This document shows, piece after piece, positions 1-6,120 of a stretch of DNA of 10,887 nt (its first letter is position 1; each line of letters begins with the position of its first letter). The notes beneath the pieces are model-generated. The model saw only the letters and a list, made by a program, of their open reading frames with translations. It did not search any database and was not told the origin of the DNA. The stretch lies in contig JAHFFL010000019.1 of NCBI GenBank assembly GCA_023247955.1, forward strand, positions 1 through 10,887, given 5' to 3'. This DNA comes from Candidatus Omnitrophota bacterium. GTDB lineage: Bacteria; Omnitrophota; Gorgyraeia; 2-02-FULL-51-18. The translations under genes were made by a program, and so were the position numbers.

Positions 1-1177
1 ACCCGGCCTTCCACGCGTTCTCAAAGCCCGAAATCTTATGGCAATTCACACACCCCAAGGTCCTGGCCAGCCGGCGCCCCCGGTTCAGTTTGTCCGCCCG
101 AGGCACTTCCACTACCTGCTGGTGGCATTTGGCGCATGCCGCCTGGATATGCGTCGAAGGAAGCATCTTGGACTCCCATTTCTCGAGTTCATGCCAGCGG
201 TGCTTTTTCTCCCAGTCCTTTTTTTGCTCTTCGCTCTTGGGCGTGTGCGCGCTATCCGTGAAGCCAACCGAATGCCCGTTACCTCCATGGCATACGGTAC
301 AGCCGAATTTTTCCACGGGATGCGGCGAAGCGCTTCCGAGATAAAGCTCGAGTTTGGGATGCGTCGTAAAGGGCTGCGGCGCGTTCTCAAGGCCTTTCTG
401 GTCTATGCCCAAATGACAGGTGACGCAGCGATCGACCTTCTGGACTTTCACAAAGTGGTAATCGTCATACAAACTGTCCAGCACGATCTGGTGCACCTGC
501 AAAGTCGGCGCCATAAAATCGACCATCGGCGCATTCAGCACTTCTTTCGCGATGCTCGGCTTAAGGGTTTCGAGGCGCTTTTGAAGGCGCTTTTCTTCCT
601 CGAGGACCTTGTCCAGTTCTTTTTGAAGCTCCTGCTCCCTTGAAAGGAGGGACCTGGACTCCTTTTCCTTCGCTTCCTGTTGGGCCTCAAGCAGCTCCAG
701 ATCGGTCTTGGCCTTTTTGATCCGGGGATCCAAGGCATCCCATTTGGCCTGGTATTCGGCGGCCTTTTGATCGTGATGGAGCCGCGCCTCCTCGAGATAA
801 TATTTGTAAGAGTCCTGGTACTGCTTGAGGTCTTGATAAGCGGCCCCGGCCTTGACCGCCCGCGCGCCGAGCGATCCGATTTCCTTTTTCAGGGCATCGT
901 AATCTTTCTGATGGGCCCTGAAATCCCCTTCCGCCTTCTTGATCTGCTCGCCCAAGGCGCCCAGTTTATTCTTGTCAATTTTTTGTTCCGCTTCTTTGAG
1001 TTCCACTTTTATTTTTTCAAGCTTCAGCGCCGCAAATTTTTTCTGCCAATCCTTCCATTCTCTCGCATGGTCAAGCCACACAATGGCCGCGAGACTTCCG
1101 GTAAGGACAAGGCTCACGACCGCAAACCAGATGAAGGTCTTGGAGACGCTGTAGAGAATGGGGGATTTTTTGGCCAT
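1..1177 (-). CDS. Membrane-anchored coiled-coil multiheme cytochrome c (partial, C-terminus beyond window)
   Basis: Likely the electron-accepting cytochrome c subunit of the bc complex encoded upstream. The frame is open from an ATG at 1177 to the window edge, giving 392 residues with no stop. Residues about 14-34 form one membrane segment (FIWFAVVSLVLTGSLAAIVW) with a basic N-terminus, so the rest should be periplasmic. Residues about 40-210 are rich in Lys, Glu, Gln, Leu and Ala and look like a long coiled coil, with a possible break near DALDP (147-151). Four c-type heme motifs follow: CVTCH (251-255), CTVCH (293-297), CAKCH (348-352) and CVNCH (376-380). More hemes may lie beyond the edge. 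It starts 5 bp after the subunit-IV-like gene with no clear ribosome site, which suggests translational coupling. Heme binding is secure from the motifs; the exact redox partner is inferred from the operon. Confidence 0.88.
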   Translation of the reverse strand, partial: MAKKSPILYSVSKTFIWFAVVSLVLTGSLAAIVWLDHAREWKDWQKKFAALKLEKIKVELKEAEQKIDKNKLGALGEQIKKAEGDFRAHQKDYDALKKEIGSLGARAVKAGAAYQDLKQYQDSYKYYLEEARLHHDQKAAEYQAKWDALDPRIKKAKTDLELLEAQQEAKEKESRSLLSREQELQKELDKVLEEEKRLQKRLETLKPSIAKEVLNAPMVDFMAPTLQVHQIVLDSLYDDYHFVKVQKVDRCVTCHLGIDQKGLENAPQPFTTHPKLELYLGSASPHPVEKFGCTVCHGGNGHSVGFTDSAHTPKSEEQKKDWEKKHRWHELEKWESKMLPSTHIQAACAKCHQQVVEVPRADKLNRGRRLARTLGCVNCHKISGFENAWKAG

Positions 1178-1182
1178 GGGGA

Positions 1183-2265
1183 TTAAATATTGAAGAAAAA
1201 CTCGGGGATCGCGATGAGGTACTTCAGATTAAACGTCCATCGCAAGTACATCTTGATCGGCAGTGCGCACATCAGAAGCAGCAGCATCACCAGAAACCCA
1301 TAGCGTGCCGGACCGAGTTTTTTATAGACATCTTTGAAAAGGGTCTTCGCTAAAATAGCCGGAGGAACGGCGAGATAAAACAGCACCAGCAGAATACCCG
1401 GCGCTTCCCGGATAAACCACTGTTTCGGCAGCCCCAGACTCAACCCTTTAATAAAAATCAAATCCGACAGGTTGACATTCACAAGCGGCACCACCTTGTG
1501 CACATCCCACACCTCAAACGGCCCGAAAAAGTTCCAGTTCGGGCCCCTGAGAAAAGTCCCCACGTTGATCAGGAGTATCCATAAGATCCAAAAACCGAAC
1601 AGGTACACGGAAATGACCGCTTTGCGGCCCTTAAAAGAATAATAGCCGGAGGTGGAAGAATCCCGGTCGAGATAAGGGATGGCACACAGGCCGATGATGA
1701 TCAGCGTCGGCAGCACCACCCCGGCGATCCAGGGATCAAAATACACGAGCATCTCTTGCAAACCCAGAAAGTACCAGGGGGCCTTGCTGGGATTGGGTGA
1801 AACCGTGGGGTTCGCGGGTTCTTCAAGCGGCGCCTTTAAAAAGATCGACCAGAGAACCAGCCCTACGGCGTAGGCAAGCGCGATCACAAACTCGATAAAA
1901 ATAAGGTAAGGGAAAACAAGGACCTTCTCATCGGTCTCGAGCTTTTCAATCGTCGGCTCCCCTCTTTCGATGCGCCTATCATTGACCACCGCTTTTCGCA
2001 TCGCGTACCACGTGAAATAGCCGAATACAAAGAGCATCCCCACGATAGGGACATTATCCGGGGTCGTGACGATGCTTCTAAAATGCTCGTCGGTAAGCCC
2101 GATACCGAAAAAAAGCAATACCACCGCCAGCAATGCCAGACTGACCTTGGGCGAAGTAGCCTGGCGGGGAAATTTGACAAAAAGAAAAAAACCCGCCACC
2201 GCCCCCGTGAAAATAGTCACCGGCGAAGAAATGGAGTTGATGAAATTTTTGAATGCCCCGATCAT
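1183..2265 (-). CDS. Cytochrome b C-terminal / subunit-IV-like protein of bc complex (APWY type)
   Basis: Second half of a split cytochrome b, forming the quinol-oxidation site with the b6-like subunit. It has 360 residues, against about 160 for b6f subunit IV. Hydrophobic segments lie near 15-32, 41-57, 73-90, 118-142, 180-198, 216-238, 288-308 and 323-340. The conserved block at 147-176 holds APWY (162-165) followed by FLGLQE, in the place of the PEWY motif of bc1 and b6f. The Glu of PEWY accepts a proton from quinol, so its position here is changed; APWY variants are known in split cytochrome b proteins of Planctomycetes and Deltaproteobacteria. A charged loop (90-115) separates the third and fourth segments. 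A block GPNWNFFGPF (241-250) lies between the sixth and seventh. The gene follows the b6-like gene by 15 bp, with AAAAGGT as a likely ribosome site. Confidence 0.85.
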   Translation of the reverse strand: MIGAFKNFINSISSPVTIFTGAVAGFFLFVKFPRQATSPKVSLALLAVVLLFFGIGLTDEHFRSIVTTPDNVPIVGMLFVFGYFTWYAMRKAVVNDRRIERGEPTIEKLETDEKVLVFPYLIFIEFVIALAYAVGLVLWSIFLKAPLEEPANPTVSPNPSKAPWYFLGLQEMLVYFDPWIAGVVLPTLIIIGLCAIPYLDRDSSTSGYYSFKGRKAVISVYLFGFWILWILLINVGTFLRGPNWNFFGPFEVWDVHKVVPLVNVNLSDLIFIKGLSLGLPKQWFIREAPGILLVLFYLAVPPAILAKTLFKDVYKKLGPARYGFLVMLLLLMCALPIKMYLRWTFNLKYLIAIPEFFFNI

Positions 2266-2280
2266 CGCGACCTTTTAAAG

Positions 2281-3081
2281 TTAAAGCGGCCCGCTGATTC
2301 CGCCGTCTTTGCGTATCCTCCAGAAATGCACTGACATCAACATCACGGCCACCGTGGGAATGGCCACGCAGTGCAGGATATAAAAACGCAGAAGCGCCCC
2401 CGCGCCCACGAAGCGGCCCCCCAGCAGCGCAAAACGCACGTCACTACCCGAATGGACCAGTTGAATGTCCCCGATGGAAAGCAGCGCGGCGCCGGGCCCC
2501 TCATGCCCCAAAAAAGGCGTGGCCCTCGCCATGTTGCTTCCCACCGTGATCGCCCACATCGCCAGCTGGTCCCACGGCAAAAGATAGCCCGTAAAACTCA
2601 AGAGCATCGTGAGGACAAGCAGGATCACGCCGATCACCCAATTGAACTCGCGCGGCGGCTTGTACGAGCCGGTCATGAACACGCGGAACATGTGGAGCCA
2701 AACCGTGATGATCATCGCGTGCGCGCCCCAGCGGTGCAGCTCCCGCATGATCCCGAACGGCACGTGTTCACGAAGCGCCACAATGTCGTTGTAGGCGTAT
2801 TCCACCGTGGGGCGGTAATAAAACATCAGCAGTATCCCGCTGACCACCAGCGTCAAAAAAACAAAAAATGACAGGCCGCCGGCGCACCAGGTAAAACCGA
2901 AACGGGCCCCCGATTTCCTGACCTTCACCGGATGCAGGTGAAAGAACACGTTCGTCATCACCGAAAGCGCGCGGTCACGATCCGAGGTCGAGTAACCGTG
3001 GCGGAACATCGACTTGTAAATCTGGGACTCGATGATGAATTTTCCGAGATCAAACCTGGGTTTTTTTTCTGGCTCTGGCAT
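2281..3081 (-). CDS. petB: Cytochrome b6-like diheme subunit with heme c_i cysteine
   Basis: Diheme core of the quinol:cytochrome c oxidoreductase, carrying electrons across the inner membrane. The 266 residues contain four hydrophobic helices near 66-88, 117-137, 146-168 and 233-254. The heme b ligands are H116 and H130 (13 residues between) and H237 and H252 (14 between), which is the b6 spacing. C66 in WCAGGL aligns with the b6 cysteine that binds heme c_n/c_i, and the following [11 protein letters not shown] matches b6 closely. The protein ends in ISGPL, as b6 does, so the split from subunit IV is at the usual place. A loop between helices three and four (about 183-230) holds SGSDVR and GG, as in the b6 cd region. 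The ribosome site GGAGAA lies about 6 bases before the ATG. The symbol is given by analogy with b6; the family is often named only as cytochrome b. Confidence 0.92.
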   Translation of the reverse strand: MPEPEKKPRFDLGKFIIESQIYKSMFRHGYSTSDRDRALSVMTNVFFHLHPVKVRKSGARFGFTWCAGGLSFFVFLTLVVSGILLMFYYRPTVEYAYNDIVALREHVPFGIMRELHRWGAHAMIITVWLHMFRVFMTGSYKPPREFNWVIGVILLVLTMLLSFTGYLLPWDQLAMWAITVGSNMARATPFLGHEGPGAALLSIGDIQLVHSGSDVRFALLGGRFVGAGALLRFYILHCVAIPTVAVMLMSVHFWRIRKDGGISGPL

Positions 3082-3104
3082 TTATTTCTCCGCGGATTTC
3101 CCTG

Positions 3105-3704
3105 TTAAAGACTCAAAAACGACTCCGAATTATTCCATTCCCCTTTTTCCTGTTGAAACTTTTTACTTTTATCCACGAGAATTTGGCCGTCTTCCGCCAA
3201 AGAGATCCGGTATCTCTCCAGGGGCCGGGGGGCCGGTCCTTCGAAGTTGATGCCCGTTTTGTAAAAACCGCTGCCGTGGCAGGGGCATTTGAATTTATTT
3301 TCAGTAGAAAGCCAGTTTGGCGTGCATCCCAGATGCGTGCAAATCGTGGCCAGCGCATAAATCCCCTCAGCGGTGCGGATTATCCATGCGCCATACTTTT
3401 CCTTCCAACGTTCATCGACCACTCCGACTTCATAATCGCTGGGAAATCCCGCCTTGAACGAGGTGGGCGGCTCAAACAGGACATTCGGAAAAAGATAACG
3501 CAGTACAATCGACAAGGCCCCGGTGGTTGCGGCGGCAAACGCCACCCAGGAAATACCAAACCAGGACAGAAAACGACGCCGGTCCATTTTTTCTCCCCCT
3601 AAGGATATCGGGGAAGCCGCGGGAGCAACCGGTTTTATCGGAGCCGGGGACAACGGGGCGGACGGGACCGCCGGGGATTCCGGGGTAAGCGGTGCATCTG
3701 CCAT
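3105..3704 (-). CDS. Rieske [2Fe-2S] iron-sulfur protein of bc complex
   Basis: Takes the first electron from quinol and passes it to cytochrome c. Both cluster boxes are present: CTHLGC (122-127) and CPCHGS (140-145). The ligands would be C122, H124, C140 and H143, with a C127-C142 disulfide. S145 is kept, but F147 stands where high-potential proteins have the Tyr that hydrogen-bonds the cluster, which suggests a lower potential. A Tat-type signal anchor begins at RRRFLSW (42-48) and runs into a membrane helix (about 49-72). GPAPRPLERY (156-165) is the usual loop after box two. The first 39 residues are Pro/Ala-rich and unlike typical family members; an ATG at residue 40 (base 3587) has a better ribosome site, so translation may start there. 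The gene starts 3 bp after the HEAT gene, with AGAGG upstream of the longer start. Confidence 0.93.
   Translation of the reverse strand: MADAPLTPESPAVPSAPLSPAPIKPVAPAASPISLGGEKMDRRRFLSWFGISWVAFAAATTGALSIVLRYLFPNVLFEPPTSFKAGFPSDYEVGVVDERWKEKYGAWIIRTAEGIYALATICTHLGCTPNWLSTENKFKCPCHGSGFYKTGINFEGPAPRPLERYRISLAEDGQILVDKSKKFQQEKGEWNNSESFLSL
3593..3600 (-). promoter_or_regulatory. Strong internal ribosome binding site in the Rieske gene
   Basis: On the minus strand AGGGGGAG lies 5 bases before the run leading into the ATG at 3587 (residue 40 of the longer Rieske frame). That ATG begins MDRRRFLSW, a normal start for a Tat-anchored Rieske protein. The site is stronger than the AGAGG before the ATG at 3704. 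It either marks the true start or gives a second, shorter product. Confidence 0.5.
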
Positions 3705-3707
3705 CCG

Positions 3708-4580
3708 TCAGGCCTCTTGCGTCTCGCGGTATTGAAGGGCGTTCATCGCTGCTTGCCTCACCTTTAGACTCTCATCGTCCTGCGCTAAACCTTTAAGAAT
3801 TCTAATCGACTCTTCGTTTCTAATCAAGGCCAAACCTTTGGTCGCGTTGATCATCATCTCTTCCGCCTGCTGGCCGGATATCCCAAGCTGTGCCAGCGCC
3901 CTGCGGTCCAGCATTTCCATGAGAACCGAAGCGCCCGAACCGTCCCCCAGACGCGCCAGACTCAACGCGGCGTTCCAACGAATATTGGCGGAGGGCTCGC
4001 GCAGAAGAGCTAAAAGACCGGGAACGGCGCTCGTATCTCCCAGAGCACCGAGCACGTAAGCGCTCATTTCTTTAAGGTTGGAATCTTCGGAATTTAAGAA
4101 AGGAATGATCTCTGCAGAGGCCGAGCGCGCACCGAGCTGCCCCAAGGACCACAACGCATAAAGTTTGATCTCGTCATTCGTGTCCCGTAACGCCGTCCTC
4201 AAAGCATCAACAGCTCCCTTGTCGCCCCTAAAATGGGCCAGCGCAACCGCCATGTAGCTTCTGGTTTTTGTGTCATAATGGTCGCCGTCGCGAAGAATAT
4301 ACGCCATTTCGCTGAGAAGGGATTGGCTTCGCAGACTATTTTTAGAACGGTTGAGCTCATTGGAAAGCTCAAACGCCTTTTGCCAGCGCTTGCCCGGTGA
4401 GCCGCTCTTGATCGCGGCGATCAGCGTCTCCGGCGTTTCCCGTTCGGTAGTCAAAAGCACAGCGCCGCAAAGTAAAACCGCCATCCCTACGGTGATCAAA
4501 AGCGGAAAGATAAAAAGACCGAAAAATAGTTTTCTTCCGCTGTTCGGATTCGTTTCCAAAGAATTTACTGACCTTCGCAT
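3708..4580 (-). CDS. Membrane-anchored HEAT-repeat protein, first gene of the bc operon
   Basis: Probably an assembly or docking partner of the bc complex; the role is inferred from position only. The 290 residues have one membrane helix (about 18-43) and a soluble part made of HEAT / PBS-lyase-like helical repeats. Repeats with the A-x-x-L-G pattern lie near 104-133, 137-165, 168-196 and 199-225, with a last one near 245-283. A segment GSPGKRWQKAFELS (60-73) precedes the repeats. There are no heme, cluster or catalytic motifs. The gene ends 3 bp before the Rieske start, so the two are coupled. The ATG at 4580 and the first five residues lie in the terminal repeat of the palindromic element and have no ribosome site. 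A TTG at 4559 (residue 8) has AAGG about 11 bases upstream and is an alternative start. Confidence 0.8.
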   Translation of the reverse strand: MRRSVNSLETNPNSGRKLFFGLFIFPLLITVGMAVLLCGAVLLTTERETPETLIAAIKSGSPGKRWQKAFELSNELNRSKNSLRSQSLLSEMAYILRDGDHYDTKTRSYMAVALAHFRGDKGAVDALRTALRDTNDEIKLYALWSLGQLGARSASAEIIPFLNSEDSNLKEMSAYVLGALGDTSAVPGLLALLREPSANIRWNAALSLARLGDGSGASVLMEMLDRRALAQLGISGQQAEEMMINATKGLALIRNEESIRILKGLAQDDESLKVRQAAMNALQYRETQEA

Positions 4581-4592
4581 AAGTTATAGGAA
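4565..4592 (+). repeat. Left terminal inverted repeat of the palindromic element (28 bp)
   Basis: This arm begins TTACTGACCTTCGCATAAG and is the exact reverse complement of 4810-4837. Read on the minus strand it contains ATGCGAAGG, which supplies the ATG at 4580 and the first five codons of the HEAT gene. It also carries TATAAC (4583-4588 on the minus strand) pointing outward toward that gene. Confidence 0.93.
4583..4588 (-). promoter_or_regulatory. Possible outward-facing -10 box (TATAAC) in the left terminal repeat
   Basis: TATAAC lies 2 bases before the ATG at 4580 on the minus strand. If it is a -10 box, transcription would begin at or after that ATG, which would favour the TTG start at 4559. 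No good TTGACA-like -35 lies 16-18 bases upstream, so support is weak. The same box occurs in mirror position in the right repeat. Confidence 0.2.
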
Positions 4593-4606
4593 TATTTGGA
4601 AGAGCT

Positions 4607-4689
4607 GAATTTGGTCATATGCAAGGCGCGACGACGCGGCATAGTGTTAACTACGCCAAGGAGGAGCAACGCAGCAGATGACCAAATTC
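4607..4689 (-). repeat. Left inner module of the element with its own 12-bp stem
   Basis: GAATTTGGTCAT (4607-4618) and ATGACCAAATTC (4678-4689) are perfect inverted repeats enclosing about 59 bases. Inside, the minus strand reads GTTAACACTATGCC (4651-4638), which itself can form a short hairpin with the adjoining GGCGTAGT. The module is an inverted, diverged copy of the one at 4710-4799. Confidence 0.8.
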
Positions 4690-4709
4690 GGCCTTCCCCT
4701 TCGGGGCCG
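4689..4709. repeat. Central GC hairpin on the palindrome axis
   Basis: CGGCC (4689-4693) can pair with GGCCG (4705-4709); alternatively CCCC (4696-4699) pairs with GGGG (4703-4706) across a TTC loop. It separates the two inner modules and lies almost on the symmetry axis at 4701. No T-run follows it, so it is not a standard intrinsic terminator. Confidence 0.6.
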
Positions 4710-4799
4710 GACGATTTTGGACTGCGACGGCGTCGTTCGTCGTCGGCAGAGTTACCACTATGCCTCCTCCTCATCTCCTTGTCTCGTTCCAAAATCGTC
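4710..4799 (+). repeat. Right inner module of the element with its own 11-bp stem
   Basis: GACGATTTTGG (4710-4720) and CCAAAATCGTC (4789-4799) are perfect inverted repeats, and GGCC at 4705-4708 can pair with GGCC at 4802-4805 just outside them. The core GTTACCACTATGCC (4751-4764) matches the left module core at 13 of 14 bases in inverted orientation. The stem sequence differs from the left module, yet pairing is kept. Confidence 0.8.
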
Positions 4800-4809
4800 A
4801 CGGCCAAAA

Positions 4810-4837
4810 TTCCTATAACTTATGCGAAGGTCAGTAA
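4810..4837 (-). repeat. Right terminal inverted repeat of the palindromic element (28 bp)
   Basis: This arm is the exact reverse complement of 4565-4592 and ends GCGAAGGTCAGTAA on the plus strand. It stops 17 bp short of the MFS stop codon. It carries TATAAC at 4814-4819 on the plus strand, again pointing outward. Its plus-strand ATG at 4822 opens only an eight-codon frame, so it starts no gene here. Confidence 0.93.
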
Positions 4838-4854
4838 TCCCTCTAAGCAGTCAA

Positions 4855-6117
4855 TCAGGTCTTCGCGGATTTGATCCTGAAAGCCAAAAAAACCGTAAGA
4901 AACACAAGCCCCGCGGTCGCCAAAAAGGGTGCCCAATAGGACAGCCCGAATAAAATCCCTCCCCAGGTCGGCCCGACCACTCTCCCCAAGGCCGCCATCC
5001 CCTGAGAAATACCCATAAAACTGCCGATCTCCGACGGCTCCGCCTGCTGGGAGATAAGACTGTTCAGGGTCGGGCCGTTTAAGCTCGCCCCAACGGCCAT
5101 CACCGCGAGGTAAACGATGAGCCCCTTTTCCGACCTCGCAAACGGGATCAAAAAAAGGCCGAGTGTCATCAAAATACAGCCGGCGATGTAAAGACGCCGC
5201 TCCGCTATCCTTTTTTGCAGCACGCGGATAAAACCGCCCTGAATCAAGACCGCGATGATTCCCATGACTGTAAACAAAAGCCCTACCGCATCCGGCGGCA
5301 AGTTGAGTTTTCGCTTGCAAAAAAGCGGGAACGCGCTGTAAAGCGTCGAATGCCCGACGGAGATTAAAAAAAGACTGAGCAGTAGGGTCGGCAACAGCTG
5401 CCCCTTGGATCCGGTGGATTTTGCCCGAACACCAGCCCAAAACCTTTGGCTAAAAAGACCCGGCCGCTCGACACTTGCCGAACCATGGCCCGTGAAAACG
5501 GGTGCCGTCTCCGGCAAAAGAGTAAGCACGAAGATAAAACTCAAAAGAGAGAGCAGCGCCGCAAAAATTCCCGGAATCGCGTAGGGACTGCGCGCGAATA
5601 GCGCGGTCAAGACCGGAAGGTTCAGCCGCACCAGGCCTTGCTGTATCGAGGAATGGATCAAAAACGTCGCGATGGCCGGACCCAATACAAATCCGATTCC
5701 GAAAGCGGCGCCGATCAAGCCCATGCCTTTGGTCCGTTCCTTGGCATCCGTGACATCCGCCACGTACGCCTGGGCAGTGGACACATTGCCGCCCATCAAG
5801 CCCGCGATCAGGCGGGAGGCAAAGAGCATCGCAAAAGAATGGGAGAAAGCGAACAAGAGATACGCCATCGCGGCGCCAAAAGTGCTGAGCAGCATGACAG
5901 GCCGGCGGCCCACCTTGTCGGACAGGCGTCCCCATACCGGCGAAAAGATAAGCTGGGCAAGTGAATAAATGCTGTAGAGAAGCCCGATACCCACCGCCGA
6001 GACGTGAAATTCGGAGGCGTAAAAAGGCAGCAGCGGCAACACAATGCCGAAACCCATCAGATCAATCACCACGACCAAAAAAACAGTCGCGAGCGCGCCT
6101 TTACGATTCAAACTCAT
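4855..6117 (-). CDS. MFS transporter, TetA-like drug:H+ antiporter family
   Basis: Probably a proton-driven exporter of small molecules in the inner membrane; the substrate cannot be told from sequence. The 420 residues give about 12 hydrophobic segments in two halves joined by a charged loop near 205-240. Helix one has VIDLMGFGIVLPLLPFY (17-33), close to the D-x-M-G-x-G-x-x-x-P pattern of TetA-type exporters. Motif A is intact as GRLSDKVGRRPV (63-74), with a shortened echo after helix eight. LGPAIA (145-150) matches the antiporter motif C region, and RLIAGLMGGNVSTAQAYVAD (102-121) matches the family's fourth helix. Length is normal. It begins 43 bp after the helicase gene with AAAGGGA about 8 bases before the ATG, so the two may be co-transcribed. 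Its stop codon lies 17 bp from the palindromic element. Confidence 0.87.
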   Translation of the reverse strand: MSLNRKGALATVFLVVVIDLMGFGIVLPLLPFYASEFHVSAVGIGLLYSIYSLAQLIFSPVWGRLSDKVGRRPVMLLSTFGAAMAYLLFAFSHSFAMLFASRLIAGLMGGNVSTAQAYVADVTDAKERTKGMGLIGAAFGIGFVLGPAIATFLIHSSIQQGLVRLNLPVLTALFARSPYAIPGIFAALLSLLSFIFVLTLLPETAPVFTGHGSASVERPGLFSQRFWAGVRAKSTGSKGQLLPTLLLSLFLISVGHSTLYSAFPLFCKRKLNLPPDAVGLLFTVMGIIAVLIQGGFIRVLQKRIAERRLYIAGCILMTLGLFLIPFARSEKGLIVYLAVMAVGASLNGPTLNSLISQQAEPSEIGSFMGISQGMAALGRVVGPTWGGILFGLSYWAPFLATAGLVFLTVFLAFRIKSAKT

Positions 6118-6120
6118 TCT

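Larger units (their letters stand above)
4565..4837. mobile_element. 273-bp palindromic MITE-like / foldback element
   Basis: The element sits between the MFS gene and the HEAT gene and is bounded by 28-bp perfect inverted repeats. The whole stretch is an imperfect palindrome centred on base 4701: beyond the perfect ends, the left half and the reverse complement of the right half still align at roughly 60-65 percent by eye, with small shifts. No transposase is encoded, so movement would need an enzyme from elsewhere. The outer bases read TTACTGACC at the left and GGTCAGTAA at the right; this fits a TA target duplication outside ends beginning CTGACC, as in IS630/Tc1-mariner relatives, but two bases are weak proof. 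Alternatively it is a fixed RNA-level structure acting as terminator or processing site between two transcription units. The palindrome is certain; calling it mobile is inference. Confidence 0.65.

Noticed and set aside
38..643. 201-residue open frame on the plus strand
   Set aside because: It is opposite the multiheme cytochrome gene, whose four CXXCH motifs and coiled coil make the minus strand the coding one.
3082..3104. Possible small regulatory region between Rieske and cytochrome b genes
   Set aside because: The 23-bp gap is accounted for by a normal ribosome binding site (GGAGAA) for the cytochrome b gene.
4565..4807. 80-residue Arg-rich open frame on the minus strand inside the palindromic element
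   Set aside because: It lies wholly within the repeat, has no ribosome site, and its composition follows the GC-rich stems. A mirrored open frame exists on the plus strand, as expected for a palindrome. Neither resembles a transposase.
4565..4837. The palindrome as an integron attC site or CRISPR repeat
   Set aside because: No integron integrase, attC core sites, gene cassettes or regularly spaced repeats were seen; there is only one inverted pair.
4596..4874. 92-residue open frame on the plus strand across the element and the end of the MFS gene
   Set aside because: It runs antisense into a well-supported gene and its content is explained by the repeat.
4820..5440. 206-residue minus-strand frame overlapping the MFS gene end
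   Set aside because: It is a shifted frame of the MFS gene, with no membrane pattern or family match, and only happens to stop inside the right terminal repeat.
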